Shown piece after piece: positions 37,921 to 47,164 of a DNA stretch of 64,000 nucleotides (the first letter of the stretch is position 1; every line of letters begins with the position of its first letter). The DNA is taken from assembly GCF_036231355.1 (NCBI RefSeq), contig NZ_CP109496.1, positions 2,604,001-2,668,000 on the forward strand. Direction: 5' to 3'. The translations under genes were made by a program, and so were the position numbers. The notes beneath the pieces were generated by a model. That model was not told the DNA's origin. It made no database searches and saw only the letters and a list, made by a program, of their open reading frames with translations. This DNA comes from Streptomyces sp. NBC_01431 (GTDB lineage Bacteria; Actinomycetota; Actinomycetes; Streptomycetales; Streptomycetaceae).

Positions 37921-38787
37921 ATGCGGTACCGCACACTTGGGCCGTACGAGGTTTCAGCGATCGGCTACGGGGCGATGCCGCTCTCGATCGAGGGCCGCCC
38001 CGACGAGGCGCGCGCCCGCGCCACCGTGCACGCCGCGCTGGACGCGGGCGTCAACCTCATCGACACCGCCGACTCCTACTACGCGCCCGGCGGCGAACCC
38101 GGCCACAACGAGCTTCTGATCGCTCGTGCCCTCGCGTCATACGGCGGCGCCACCGATCACGTCCTGGTCGCGACCAAGGGCGGCCGGGGGCGCACCGACG
38201 ACGGCGGATGGACGGTGAACGGCGACCCGGGCCATCTGCGGCGGGCCGCCGAGGCTTCGCTGAAGCGGCTCGGCGTCGAGACGATCGGCCTCTACCAGCT
38301 GCACAAGCCCGACCCGGGCGTCCCGTTCGCGGAATCCCTCGGCGTACTCGGGGAGCTGGCGGCGGAGGGCAAGATCCGCACGGTCGGCGTCTCGAACGTC
38401 TCAGCCGCCGAGATCCACGAGGCGAGGTCGGTCCTGGGCGGCCTGCTCGTCTGCGTACAGAACCGCTTCTCGCCCGCCGTGCGCGACAGCGAGCCCGAGC
38501 TGAGGCTGTGCGCCGAGCTCGGGCTCGCCTTCCTGCCGTGGAGTCCGCTGGGCGGGATCTCCCGCAGCGCCCTGGACGGACCGGGCAGCCCCGCGCCGGA
38601 ATCCGCGTTCCACACGGTGGCGCGGAACCGGGGCGTCAGCCCCCAACAGGTGGCGCTGGCCTGGGTGTTGGCCCTCTCGCCGGCCGTGATCGCGATCCCG
38701 GGGGCCAGCCGCCCCGAGTCCATACGCGATTCGGCGGGTGCGGCCGACCTCGTACTGAGTGAGGAGGAACTGGCCCTGCTGCCCTAG
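37921..38787 (+). CDS. Aldo/keto reductase
   Basis: The 288-residue AKR barrel has the catalytic tetrad visible: Asp in LIDTADSYYAPG with Tyr, Lys in VLVATKGGRG, and His in GLYQLHKPDP. The C-terminal NADPH-binding region IAIPGASRPESIRDSAGA is intact. Its start lies 1 base after the epimerase stop, so the two are probably co-translated. It should reduce an aldehyde or ketone with NADPH; the substrate is unknown. Confidence 0.9.
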   Translation: MRYRTLGPYEVSAIGYGAMPLSIEGRPDEARARATVHAALDAGVNLIDTADSYYAPGGEPGHNELLIARALASYGGATDHVLVATKGGRGRTDDGGWTVNGDPGHLRRAAEASLKRLGVETIGLYQLHKPDPGVPFAESLGVLGELAAEGKIRTVGVSNVSAAEIHEARSVLGGLLVCVQNRFSPAVRDSEPELRLCAELGLAFLPWSPLGGISRSALDGPGSPAPESAFHTVARNRGVSPQQVALAWVLALSPAVIAIPGASRPESIRDSAGAADLVLSEEELALLP

Positions 38788-38788
38788 G

Positions 38789-40459
38789 TCAGACCTCGAC
38801 GGGCTCGGGCTCCCTCGCCTGGGCTACCTCCTGCGCGCCGGACCGCTCGCGGCGCGGCAGGAGCACGGCGACGAGGACGGTCCCGACGCCGAGGATCACC
38901 GCGCCGATGAGGCTGGTGTGGGCCACCGCGTCGGAGAACGCGGAGCCGACCGCGTGGCTCATCTGCTGGGCTCCCGCGGTGAGTTGCTCGGCCTGGGCCT
39001 TGAGCTGGGCGGCCTGCTGGGGGGAGCTGGCGTGCAGGGCCTGGGCGCCGAGCTGCTTGGCCTGTTCGCCGATGCCCTGGGCGACGGCGTATCCGGCGCC
39101 GACCGAGTCCTGGGCGGTGGCGAGCGCGGAGGCGGGCAGCTTGGTGCCGGCGGTCGCGTCGGCGAGGTGCGAGGAGTAGGAGCTCGCGAGCACCGAGCCG
39201 AGGATGGCGATGCCGAGCGAGCCGCCGAGTTCGAGCGAGGTGTCGTTGACGGCACCGCCGACGCCGAGCTCGGCCTCCGGGAAGGCGCCCATGATCGCGT
39301 CGGTGCAGGGCGACAGGGCGAGCCCGATGGCCACGCCGAGGATGATCAGCGGGGCGAGGAAGTCCCCGTACCCGGAGCCGGCGTCGATGCGGGTGAGCAG
39401 CGCGAGCGCGACGGTTCCGGCCACCATGCCCGCCGTGACCGTGGCCTTCATGCCGAGCCGGGGCGTGAGGAGCCCAGTGAGGGCGGAGCCCACGAAGACC
39501 GCGCCGGCCAGCGGCAGCATACGGATGCCGGTCTCAAGGGGGGTGTAGCCGAGCACGAACTGGAGGTGCTGGGTGAGGTAGTAGAAGGCGCCGAAGACGG
39601 CGAGGAAGAAGAGCGCGACCGCGAGCAGCGAGCCGGAGAACATGCGGTGCGCGAAGCGGCGTACGTCCAGGACCGGCCGCGGGTGGCGCAGCTCCCACAG
39701 CACGAAGACCGCGAAGCCCAGCCCGGCCACGACGGCCGCGCCGATCGCCTTGGCGTCCCAGCCGAAGTGCGGACCCTGGATGATCATGTAGACGAGCGCG
39801 CCGACGGACACGACCGACAGCAGGCCGCCGACGTAGTCGATCCGGTCGTGGTGGGCGGCCTTCGACGGCGGTACGAGGGCGAAGGCGCCCACCACCGCGA
39901 TCAGTGCGATCGGCACGTTGATGAGGAACGTCGACGCCCAGCCGTGGTTCTCCAGGAGCGCTCCGGCGACCAGCGGTCCGGCGGCGATCGCGATCCCGGC
40001 GGTCGCGGTCCACAGCAGGATCGCCTTGGCGCGCTCGGCGCGCGGGAACGTCGAGGCGAGCAGCGACAGGGTGGCGGGCATGATCAGCGCGGCGCCGACG
40101 CCCATGACCGCGCGGGAGGCGATGACGCCCGTCGAGCTCTCCACGAGCGAGCCGGCCACGGAGGCGCCCGCGAAGACGAGCAGACCCAGCACGAGCGCGC
40201 CGCGGCGGCTGTACTTGTCGCCTATCGCGCCGAGCAGCAGCATCAGCGCGGCGTACGGGACGGTGTAGCCGTCGATGACCCACTGGAGGTCGGAGCTGCT
40301 GAGCCCGAGGTCCTTGGTCATGTCGGGCGCGGCGACGGTGAGGGCGGTGTTCGCCATCACGATGATCAGCAGGCTGAGGCAGAGCACGAGCAGCGCCCAC
40401 CAGCGCCGCCGGTAGGGCTGCCCCGTCTGTTCGACGGGCTGGTTGATGACGAGACCCAC
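38789..40459 (-). CDS. MFS multidrug exporter, DHA2 (14-helix) family
   Basis: The 556-residue exporter has motif A-like GAIGDKYSRRGAL, motif C-like GIAIAAGPLVAGALL and about 14 helices. A long Ala/Gln-rich loop (~residues 425-510) lies before the last helix, as in many actinobacterial EmrB-like pumps. GTG 40459 is preceded by GGAAGGGTGAG. It is divergent from a TetR gene across an intergenic region with three copies of an 18-base operator. It very likely exports a toxic compound when that repressor is released. Confidence 0.9.
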   Translation of the reverse strand: MGLVINQPVEQTGQPYRRRWWALLVLCLSLLIIVMANTALTVAAPDMTKDLGLSSSDLQWVIDGYTVPYAALMLLLGAIGDKYSRRGALVLGLLVFAGASVAGSLVESSTGVIASRAVMGVGAALIMPATLSLLASTFPRAERAKAILLWTATAGIAIAAGPLVAGALLENHGWASTFLINVPIALIAVVGAFALVPPSKAAHHDRIDYVGGLLSVVSVGALVYMIIQGPHFGWDAKAIGAAVVAGLGFAVFVLWELRHPRPVLDVRRFAHRMFSGSLLAVALFFLAVFGAFYYLTQHLQFVLGYTPLETGIRMLPLAGAVFVGSALTGLLTPRLGMKATVTAGMVAGTVALALLTRIDAGSGYGDFLAPLIILGVAIGLALSPCTDAIMGAFPEAELGVGGAVNDTSLELGGSLGIAILGSVLASSYSSHLADATAGTKLPASALATAQDSVGAGYAVAQGIGEQAKQLGAQALHASSPQQAAQLKAQAEQLTAGAQQMSHAVGSAFSDAVAHTSLIGAVILGVGTVLVAVLLPRRERSGAQEVAQAREPEPVEV

Positions 40460-40532
40460 GGTGTCTCACCCTTCCTCGGTCTTGCTCGCCCCGACGGTCT
40501 GGCCTCCCTCGGCCCCATCGGGGTAGATCCAC

Positions 40533-40595
40533 TTGCACATCCCTGTGCAATTACACACCGCTGTGCAATTTACGCCCCTGCACGGCGCTGTGCAA
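40533..40595. promoter_or_regulatory. Three copies of a TetR-type 18-base operator
   Basis: The pattern TTGCACA-N4-TGTGCAA is exact at 40533-40550, one base off (TTACACA) at 40551-40568 directly adjacent, and two bases off (CTGCACG) at 40578-40595. The right half TGTGCAA is identical in all three. The last copy runs into CAAAAT, a possible -10 placed 6 bases before the tetR GTG. Confidence 0.8.
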
Positions 40596-40604
40596 AATGA
40601 GCGG

Positions 40605-41228
40605 GTGACTGCTACCCCTGCCGCCCCCCTGGGGGGCCGCGCCGACGCGAACCGCCGCCGCATCATGGAGGTGGCCTTCGCCGAGCTGGTGCGCGACCCG
40701 GACGCGTCGATGGACCAGATCGCCCGAGCGGCGGGCGTCGTACGGCGCACGGTGTACGGGCACTTCCCGAGCCGGGACGCACTGATCGCGGCCCTGGTGG
40801 ACGAGGCGGCGGAGACCGTCGCCGAGGCGCACCGCGAGGGCCGTGACGGGATCACCGAGCCGGCCGTGGCACTGGCACGGGCCACCCTCGCGGTCTGGTC
40901 GATCGCCGACCGCTACCGGCTCCTGGTCGCCCTGGCGCAGCGCAGTGTCACGATGGCGGGCATCAAGCAGCGCCTGGCGCCGGTCCGCAAGGAGTGCGTG
41001 GATCTGCTCCAACTGGGCATGCGTGAAGGGGCGTTCACCTCTCCGCTGCCCCCCGCCGCCCTGGCCTACGTCCACGAGCAGGCCCTGTTCGGCCTGATGG
41101 AGGCGGTCAACGAGGGCGCACTGCCCGCTTCACAGGCGGGCCGCGCAGCCGCGACGACCCTCCTGCTCTCGGCGGGGGTTCCGGCGGACCGCACGGCCGA
41201 GGTGGTGGCAGCGGCCCTGCGCACATAG
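40605..41228 (+). CDS. TetR-family repressor of the MFS exporter
   Basis: The 207-residue regulator has a TetR helix-turn-helix (MDQIARAAGVVRRTVYGHFPS, shortened) at residues ~35-60 and a helical ligand domain. GTG 40605 was chosen because the longer frame would start inside the operator repeats. No ribosome site is seen, so the message may be leaderless. It faces the DHA2 pump gene and sits beside three near-identical operator copies, so it should repress both genes until a pump substrate binds. Confidence 0.9.
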   Translation: MTATPAAPLGGRADANRRRIMEVAFAELVRDPDASMDQIARAAGVVRRTVYGHFPSRDALIAALVDEAAETVAEAHREGRDGITEPAVALARATLAVWSIADRYRLLVALAQRSVTMAGIKQRLAPVRKECVDLLQLGMREGAFTSPLPPAALAYVHEQALFGLMEAVNEGALPASQAGRAAATTLLLSAGVPADRTAEVVAAALRT

Positions 41229-41352
41229 CCGCCGCGCGGCGAGGGCCGCCCCGGTGGAAGTGATCCGGATCCAGTGAATCAATAGCGCGCGCATAGTCCG
41301 TGTGGCGAGAGTGACGGCACGTCAACCACCGCTCTCCCCACGGAGGTTCAGA

Positions 41353-41805
41353 ATGCGCCGTCGCACCATGCTGGGCATGACCGCGACCGCGGCCCTCACG
41401 GTCGCCGCCCTCGCCACCGCCCCCGCCCAGGCCGCCCCGGCCGACAAGGCCGCGGTACTCGCCTCGTTCACCCAGACCGGCGCGGCCAGCTCGACAGCGT
41501 GGAGAGCGGCCCACGACGACCAGGCGCGCTGGTCGGCGTACGACTTCAACTGGTCGACGGACTACTGCTCCAAGTCCCCCGACAACCCCTTCGGCTTCCC
41601 CTTCAAACTGTCCTGCGCCCGCCACGACTTCGGCTACCGCAACTACAAGGCGGCGGGCCAGTTCCCCGCCAACAAGCCCCGCCTGGACAGCGCCCTGTAC
41701 GAGGACCTCAAGCGCGTCTGCACGGCGTACAGCGGGGCGAAGAAGGCGTCCTGCGACGCGACGGCGTGGACGTACTACCAGGCGGTCAAAGCCCTGGGCA
41801 ACTGA
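41353..41805 (+). CDS. Secreted phospholipase A2 (Streptomyces type)
   Basis: The 150-residue precursor has a signal peptide ending AQA at residue 27, giving a mature enzyme starting APADK of ~123 residues. The mature sequence closely follows the S. violaceoruber phospholipase A2 as I recall it. It has the catalytic His-Asp pair and calcium-site region in CARHDFGYRNYKAAG, and four cysteines for two disulfides. It hydrolyses the sn-2 acyl chain of phospholipids outside the cell and needs calcium. GGAGG lies 7 bases before the ATG. Confidence 0.95.
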   Translation: MRRRTMLGMTATAALTVAALATAPAQAAPADKAAVLASFTQTGAASSTAWRAAHDDQARWSAYDFNWSTDYCSKSPDNPFGFPFKLSCARHDFGYRNYKAAGQFPANKPRLDSALYEDLKRVCTAYSGAKKASCDATAWTYYQAVKALGN

Positions 41806-42089
41806 ACCCGGCCTCCCCCCGGGACCTGGTTGGCCACCCGATCGCGGGGGCGCCGGACCGTCCCACGCCGTGGGACAGCGGGCTCGATCGCCCCTGTCAC
41901 CAGGACTCCGCTTTCAGCCGACCGCCTCGGCTCTCGGCGATGCGCAGTGCGTCAACGAGGCACTCCGAGAGCCGGACGGCGGCGAACCGGAGTTCACAGG
42001 CGGTCGCGGACGGGGCCGCGATCAACGGGCGTGCACACTCGACTGCTTCGGCCGCCACACCGAGCTACACGGCTTAGGTCTCCGAGGCT
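41806..42089. other. Non-coding stretch before a truncated GntR gene
   Basis: I see no intact gene. On the minus strand there is a short frame with VDALRIAESRGG-like residues, but it has no start, ribosome site or recognisable fold. The stretch probably contains decayed sequence, fitting the truncated gene that follows. Confidence 0.4.
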
Positions 42090-42503
42090 GTGCCGCCCAC
42101 GGATGTGCGCGCCGTCCTGAACCTCCCCGACGGCGGTACCGCACTGCTCCGCCGCCAATTGCTCACGATCGACGACGAACCGGCCGAACTGGTCGCCTCG
42201 TACTATCCGTTGGAGATCGCGGCGGGTACCGCGGTGGCCGAGCGTCGGCGTATCACCGGCGGAACACCGACCCTGCTCGCTCGCCTTGGCCATCCGCCCC
42301 GCCTCGGCGTGGACCGGGTGTCGGCGCGGATGCCCACGCAAGAACAGTGCCGCGCTCTGCGGTTGCCCGGCAATCTGCCCGTGCTCCGCACTCTGCGCGT
42401 CGTGTACAGCGACCACCAGCGCCCCATCGAGGCCAGCGTTCTGGTCAAGGCGGGCCATCTCTACGAGGTGCAGTACGAGTTCTCACCCGAGGCAAGCGGC
42501 TGA
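42090..42503 (+). pseudogene. GntR-family regulator remnant (UTRA domain only)
   Basis: The 137 residues match the ligand-binding UTRA domain of HutC-type GntR regulators: LLRRQLLTIDDEPAELVASY, then RVSARMPTQEQCRALRLPG and VLRTLRVVYSDHQRPIEAS. The winged-helix DNA-binding domain (~70 residues) and the first strand of UTRA are missing, and the upstream ~280 bases do not encode them in any frame. It is therefore probably a 5'-deleted pseudogene. A stand-alone ligand-binding protein starting at GTG 42090 is less likely; there is no ribosome site. Confidence 0.7.
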
Positions 42504-42547
42504 CCCCCGGTTGTATCCCCGACCGAGCGCCCGGCAGCATGGGCGGC

Positions 42548-43243
42548 GTGACGCACGAACCGCATGACGAGTCCGAGCACCGGCCGCTGCCTGCCTGGTT
42601 GCGGGTGACTCGGGGGGAGCCGCGCTGGGCCTCGACGGCCGCGGTGCTGACCGCCGTCGGGTTGCAGTGGGCGCTGCCCGAGCGGCTCTCGATCCACCCC
42701 GTGTGGCTGCTGCCCGCGCTTGAGCTCGCGCTCGTGGTCGCGCTGATCGCGGCGAACCCGGTACGCATCGAGCGCGCCTCGCGGCTCTACCGGCCGGCCG
42801 GGCTGGCGCTGATCGCCTGTATCAGCGCCGCCAACGGCTGGTCGGCGGTGCGGCTCGTGGTCGGGCTCGCACGGGGCGCCGAAGGCACCGATGCCTCGGC
42901 CCTGCTCGTGACGGGCGGCGCCATCTGGCTGACCAACGTGATCGCCTTCGCACTCTGGTACTGGGAGTGGGACCGGGGCGGGCCGCTCGCCCGGGTACAG
43001 GCCACCCGCACGTACCCGGACTTCCTCTTCCCGCAGATGCAGAGCCCCGAACTCGCCCCGCCCCACTGGGAACCGGCGTTCCCGGACTATCTGTACCTGT
43101 CCTTCACCAACGCCACCGCGTTCAGTCCGACCGATGTGATGCCGCTGAACCGGTGGGCGAAGATGCTGATGATGCTTCAGTCCGCCATCTCTCTGCTGAC
43201 CGTCGTCCTGGTGGTCGCGCGGGCGGTCAATATCCTCAAGTAG
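42548..43243 (+). CDS. Small membrane protein, DUF1345-like
   Basis: The 231-residue protein has four predicted helices plus a last one at the C-terminus. The stretch YLYLSFTNATAFSPTDVMPL with NRWAKMLMMLQSAISLL resembles the pore-like segment of DUF1345 and two-helix potassium-channel-like proteins. The function is unknown. GTG 42548 was used; ATG 42539 is in frame and possible. It overlaps the convergent dctA stop by 8 bases. Confidence 0.75.
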   Translation: MTHEPHDESEHRPLPAWLRVTRGEPRWASTAAVLTAVGLQWALPERLSIHPVWLLPALELALVVALIAANPVRIERASRLYRPAGLALIACISAANGWSAVRLVVGLARGAEGTDASALLVTGGAIWLTNVIAFALWYWEWDRGGPLARVQATRTYPDFLFPQMQSPELAPPHWEPAFPDYLYLSFTNATAFSPTDVMPLNRWAKMLMMLQSAISLLTVVLVVARAVNILK

Positions 43244-44621
43244 CCACGGGAGAAAGGGACTTCTCGCTTTCGCGCTGCTCCGGCAGCTCCGGTTCGTCCT
43301 GGGTGAGCATCTCCTCGTCGAAGGGCAGGCGGCCCGCCAGGACCTCCTCGACGCGGGCCTTGTCGATCTCCTTGGTCCAGGTGCCCACGAGCACCGTCGC
43401 CACCGCGTTGCCCGCGAAGTTGGTCAGCGCCCGCGCCTCGCTCATGAAGCGGTCGATGCCGACGATCAGGCCCACCCCGTCCACCAGCTCGGGGCGGTGC
43501 GACTGGAGGCCGCCCGCCAGGGTGGCGAGTCCCGCGCCCGTGACGCCGGCCGCGCCCTTCGAGGCAATGATCATGAAGAGGAGCAGCGAGATCTGCTCGC
43601 TCGCGCCCAGCGGCTTGCCCATCGCGTTCGCGATGAACAGCGAGGACATCGTCAGGTAGATCGCGGTGCCGTCCAGGTTGAACGAGTACCCCGTCGGCAC
43701 CGTGATGCCGGCCACCGACCGGCTCACGCCCAGATGCTCCATCTTGGCGATGAGGCGCGGCAGCGCCGACTCCGACGAGGACGTGGCGAGGATCAGCAGG
43801 AACTCCCTGGCCAGGTACTTCAGGAGGCGGAAGATGTTCACGCCGGTCAGCAGCTTCAGGATCGTACCGAGCACGACGAAGACGAACAGCGCGCAGGTGA
43901 TGTAGAAGCCGATCATGATGACCGCCAGGGCCTTCAGGGCGTCCACGCCGGTCTCGCCGACCACCGCCGCCATCGCGCCGAAGGCGCCGATGGGCGCGAC
44001 CCACATCACCATCGCCAGGATGCGGAAGACGAGCCGCTGGATGTGCTCGACGCCGCGCAGCACCGGCTGTCCGGCCGAGCCGAGCGCCTGGAGCGCGAAG
44101 CCCACGAGCAGGGCGATCAGGAGGGTCTGGAGGACCTGGCCCTCGGTGAAGGCGGACACCATCGTCTTCGGGATGATCCCGAGCAGGAAGTCCGCCGTCG
44201 ACTCGCTGGCGCCCGCGGCCTGCTTGGCGCCCGCGTGCCGCGCGGCCTCGGTCAGATGCAGTCCGGAGCCGGGCTCCAGGATGTTGCCGACCACCAGACC
44301 GATGGCGAGCGCCACCGTCGACATGACGAGGAAGTAGCCGAGGGCGAGGCCCCCGACGGCTCCGACCTTGGCGGCTTTGCGGACCGAGCCGACGCCGAGC
44401 ACGATGGTGCAGAAGATGATCGGCGAGATCAACATCTTGATCAGGTTCACGAACCCGGTGCCGATCGGCTTGAGCTCGACGGCGACCCCCGGCGCCGCGA
44501 AGCCCACGACGATGCCGAGCAGCACCGCGCCGATCACGGCCAGGTAGAGGTAGTGCGTGCGGGTACTGCCCTGGCCCTTGGGGCCCTGGGGGCGGTCCCG
44601 CCGTGCGGCTGCGTCTGCCAC
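43236..44621 (-). CDS. dctA: C4-dicarboxylate:cation symporter
   Basis: The 461-residue symporter of the DAACS family has eight helices and two re-entrant hairpins. The first hairpin serine-rich motif is ATSSSESALPRLI and the substrate motif is VPTGYSFNLDGTAIYLTMS, both typical of DctA rather than glutamate carriers. It imports succinate, fumarate or malate with H+ or Na+. GAGGAGG precedes GTG 44621. It is divergent from a CitA/DcuS-type sensor kinase and response regulator, a classic arrangement for dicarboxylate-induced uptake. Confidence 0.92.
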   Translation of the reverse strand: MADAAARRDRPQGPKGQGSTRTHYLYLAVIGAVLLGIVVGFAAPGVAVELKPIGTGFVNLIKMLISPIIFCTIVLGVGSVRKAAKVGAVGGLALGYFLVMSTVALAIGLVVGNILEPGSGLHLTEAARHAGAKQAAGASESTADFLLGIIPKTMVSAFTEGQVLQTLLIALLVGFALQALGSAGQPVLRGVEHIQRLVFRILAMVMWVAPIGAFGAMAAVVGETGVDALKALAVIMIGFYITCALFVFVVLGTILKLLTGVNIFRLLKYLAREFLLILATSSSESALPRLIAKMEHLGVSRSVAGITVPTGYSFNLDGTAIYLTMSSLFIANAMGKPLGASEQISLLLFMIIASKGAAGVTGAGLATLAGGLQSHRPELVDGVGLIVGIDRFMSEARALTNFAGNAVATVLVGTWTKEIDKARVEEVLAGRLPFDEEMLTQDEPELPEQRESEKSLSPVAT

Positions 44622-44700
44622 GGGGGTTCCTCCTCGAATCTGCGGCTGCGGCCATGTCCCGATGGCCGAGGTAACGATCCCCGCGACTCTCCAGCACGCT

Positions 44701-44714
44701 GTGACCCCGGTCAC
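44701..44714. promoter_or_regulatory. Palindrome between dctA and the two-component system
   Basis: GTGACC-CC-GGTCAC is a perfect palindrome, followed by a TTACGT direct repeat at 44718 and 44726. It lies 80 bases before dctA and 48 before the sensor gene, in the place expected for the response regulator or a carbon-source regulator. Confidence 0.5.
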
Positions 44715-44761
44715 CCTTACGTGCATTACGTTCATACAGATCCAGCCAGCACACTTACGGC

Positions 44762-46360
44762 ATGCGCCTCCCCGGACCCCGAAGCCTCGCCGGCCAGCTC
44801 TTCGCCATGCAGGTCGTGCTCGTCGCCGCGATCGTCGCCGGGTGCGCCCTGTTCTCGTACGTCAGCGACCGGGGCCAGGCCGAGGAGACCGCGCGCCGCC
44901 AGGCGATCGCGACCGCGACCTCGGTCGCCGCCTCGCCCGCCGTCGTGGCGGCGGCCCGCACCAAGGACCCCACGGCCGCGCTCCAGCCGTACGCGGAGAC
45001 CCTGGTCCGCACGACCGGCGTCGACTTCGTCGTGGTCATGGCCCCGGACGGCATCCGCTGGACGCATCCGGTGCCGGGCGAGATCGGGAAGGAGTACCTC
45101 GGGAACACCGCGCCCGCGCTGCGCGGGCAGACGTTCGCCGAGACCCACATGGGGGTGCTCGGGCCGTCGGTGCGGGTCGTCGCGCCGGTCCGCGACCCAA
45201 ATGATCATGGCCGGATCACTGCGCTCGTCAGTGCGGGCATCACCATCGACAACATCAGCAAGCAGGTCCGCAAGCAGCTGGTCGCGCTGGCCGGTGTGGC
45301 GGGCGGCGCGCTCGTGCTCGGCGGACTCGGCACCTACGTGATCAACGCGCGGCTGCGCCGCCACACCCACGGCATGAACGCCGCCGAGCTCAGCCGCATG
45401 CACGACTACCACCAGGCCACCCTGCACGCCGTGCGTGAGGGACTGTTGATGCTCGACGGGCAACGCCGGATCGCGCTCATCAACGACGGCGGGCGCGAAC
45501 TGCTCGGGCTCGGCGAGGACGCGGTGGGCCGCTCGGTGGCCGGGCTCGGCCTGCCCGCCACCCTCACCGGCGCGCTGCTCGCCTCCGAGCCGAGGGTGGA
45601 CGAGGTGCACATGACGGCCGACCGGATCGTGGTCCTCAACACCCGGCCGGTCTCCTCCGGGGAACAGCGCGGCACCGTGGTGACCCTGCGCGACCACACC
45701 GAACTCCAGGCCCTGTCAGGGGAGTTGGACTCCGAGCGCGGCTTCACGCAGGCGCTGCGGGCGCAGGCGCACGAGGCCGCCAACCGGCTGCACACGGTGG
45801 TCTCGCTCATCGAGCTGGGCCGGGTCGAGGAAGCCGTCGAGTTCGCGACCGCCGAGCTGGAGCTGGCCCAGGCGCTCACCGACCAGGTGGTCACCGCCGT
45901 CGGCGAGCCGGTGCTCGCCGCGCTACTGCTCGGCAAGGCGGCGCAGGCCAACGAGCACGGCGTCGAGCTGGTCCTCACCGAGGGCAGCGCCATCGGTGAC
46001 GGCCTGCTGCCGGCCACCCTGCCCGCCCGCGACCTGGTCACCGTCCTGGGCAACCTGCTCGACAACGCGGTGGACGCCGCGCAGGGCAGCGCCGCCGCGA
46101 AGGTCGCCGTCACCCTGACCACCGAGGCCGGGCGGCTCCTGGTGCGGGTGGCGGACAGCGGGCCCGGCGTCGACCCGGCCGCCGCCGAGGCCGTGTTCGA
46201 GCGGGGCTGGTCGACCAAGAGCCCGGGGCGGGGCCTCGGCCTCGCGCTGGTGCGGCTGACCGCGGCCCGGCACGGCGGCACCATCGACCTGACCCAAAGC
46301 CCTTACGGGGGAGCCGAGTTCACCGTACGGCTGCCCATCGAGCAGGGAGTGCACGCATGA
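44762..46360 (+). CDS. Sensor histidine kinase, CitA/DcuS family
   Basis: The 532-residue sensor has helix 1 at ~12-33, an extracytoplasmic PAS-like domain (~34-175) with VVMAPDGIRWTHP, helix 2 at ~177-202, a cytoplasmic PAS domain, then the DcuS-type kinase core. The phospho-histidine is in RAQAHEAANRLHTV, with N-box NLLDNAVDAA, G-box DSGPGVDP and GRGLGLAL. Family members sense citrate or C4-dicarboxylates outside the cell. It lies divergent from dctA and overlaps the response-regulator gene. Confidence 0.92.
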   Translation: MRLPGPRSLAGQLFAMQVVLVAAIVAGCALFSYVSDRGQAEETARRQAIATATSVAASPAVVAAARTKDPTAALQPYAETLVRTTGVDFVVVMAPDGIRWTHPVPGEIGKEYLGNTAPALRGQTFAETHMGVLGPSVRVVAPVRDPNDHGRITALVSAGITIDNISKQVRKQLVALAGVAGGALVLGGLGTYVINARLRRHTHGMNAAELSRMHDYHQATLHAVREGLLMLDGQRRIALINDGGRELLGLGEDAVGRSVAGLGLPATLTGALLASEPRVDEVHMTADRIVVLNTRPVSSGEQRGTVVTLRDHTELQALSGELDSERGFTQALRAQAHEAANRLHTVVSLIELGRVEEAVEFATAELELAQALTDQVVTAVGEPVLAALLLGKAAQANEHGVELVLTEGSAIGDGLLPATLPARDLVTVLGNLLDNAVDAAQGSAAAKVAVTLTTEAGRLLVRVADSGPGVDPAAAEAVFERGWSTKSPGRGLGLALVRLTAARHGGTIDLTQSPYGGAEFTVRLPIEQGVHA

Positions 46361-47043
46361 TCAGAGTGCTGGTGATCGAGGACGATCCCGTCGCCGCCGA
46401 GGCGCACCGGCTCTACGTCGGTCGGGTGCCCGGCTTCACCGCCGTCGGCGTGGCGCACTCGCGGGCCGCGGCGCTGCGCGTCCTGGAGCGGACCGAGGTC
46501 GACCTGCTGCTCCTCGACCTGTACCTCCCCGACGGCCACGGCCTCCAGCTCGTGCGGTCGCTGCGGGCGGCCGGGCACAGCACCGATGTCATCGCGGTGA
46601 CCTCGGCCCGCGATCTGACGATGGTGCGCGAGGGCGTCTCGCTCGGGGTCGTCCAGTACGTACTGAAGCCGTTCACGTTCCCCACGCTGCGCGACCGCCT
46701 GGTGCGGTACGCCGAGTTCCGGGCGACGGCCGGCGAGGCGAGCGGACAGGAGGAGGTCGACCGGGCGCTCGCCGCGCTGCGCGCCCCGCAGCCCTCCGCG
46801 CTCCCCAAGGGGCTGAGCGCGCCGACCCTCCAGGCCGTCACACGGACCCTGCGCGAAGCGCCGGACGGTGTGACGGCCGCCGAGACGGGCCTCGCGGTGG
46901 GCATCTCGCGGATCACCGCCCGCCGCTACCTGGAACACCTGGTCACCACCGGTCGCGCCGAGCGCACCCCGCAGTACGGCCAGATCGGGCGCCCGGAGTT
47001 GCAGTACCGCTGGCTCAACTCCGCGCGCGGGCCCGGCGGTTGA
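46357..47043 (+). CDS. Response regulator, CitB/DcuR family
   Basis: The 228-residue regulator has a receiver domain with acidic pocket IEDDP, phospho-acceptor Asp in LLLLDLYLPDGHG and Lys in VLKPFTF. A C-terminal helix-turn-helix of the CitB/DcuR type follows (GVTAAETGLAVGISRITARRYLE). Its ATG overlaps the kinase stop (ATGA). It should activate dctA in response to external dicarboxylate. The site is probably in the 140 bases between dctA and the kinase gene. Confidence 0.92.
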   Translation: MIRVLVIEDDPVAAEAHRLYVGRVPGFTAVGVAHSRAAALRVLERTEVDLLLLDLYLPDGHGLQLVRSLRAAGHSTDVIAVTSARDLTMVREGVSLGVVQYVLKPFTFPTLRDRLVRYAEFRATAGEASGQEEVDRALAALRAPQPSALPKGLSAPTLQAVTRTLREAPDGVTAAETGLAVGISRITARRYLEHLVTTGRAERTPQYGQIGRPELQYRWLNSARGPGG

Positions 47044-47164
47044 CAAGGTTGTCAGCCGGGGGCGGGGGCGGGGTTGACCGTGCCGCGGAGCGCCTTTACG
47101 TTCACGGGGCAGCCACGTGCGGCCGGGTCCAGGGCCGCAGCCATGGCCAGAGGAGGTCGTGCCC

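Noticed and set aside
41994..42458. 154-residue minus-strand frame over the GntR remnant
   Set aside because: Antisense of the UTRA coding sequence without start signals or a recognisable fold.
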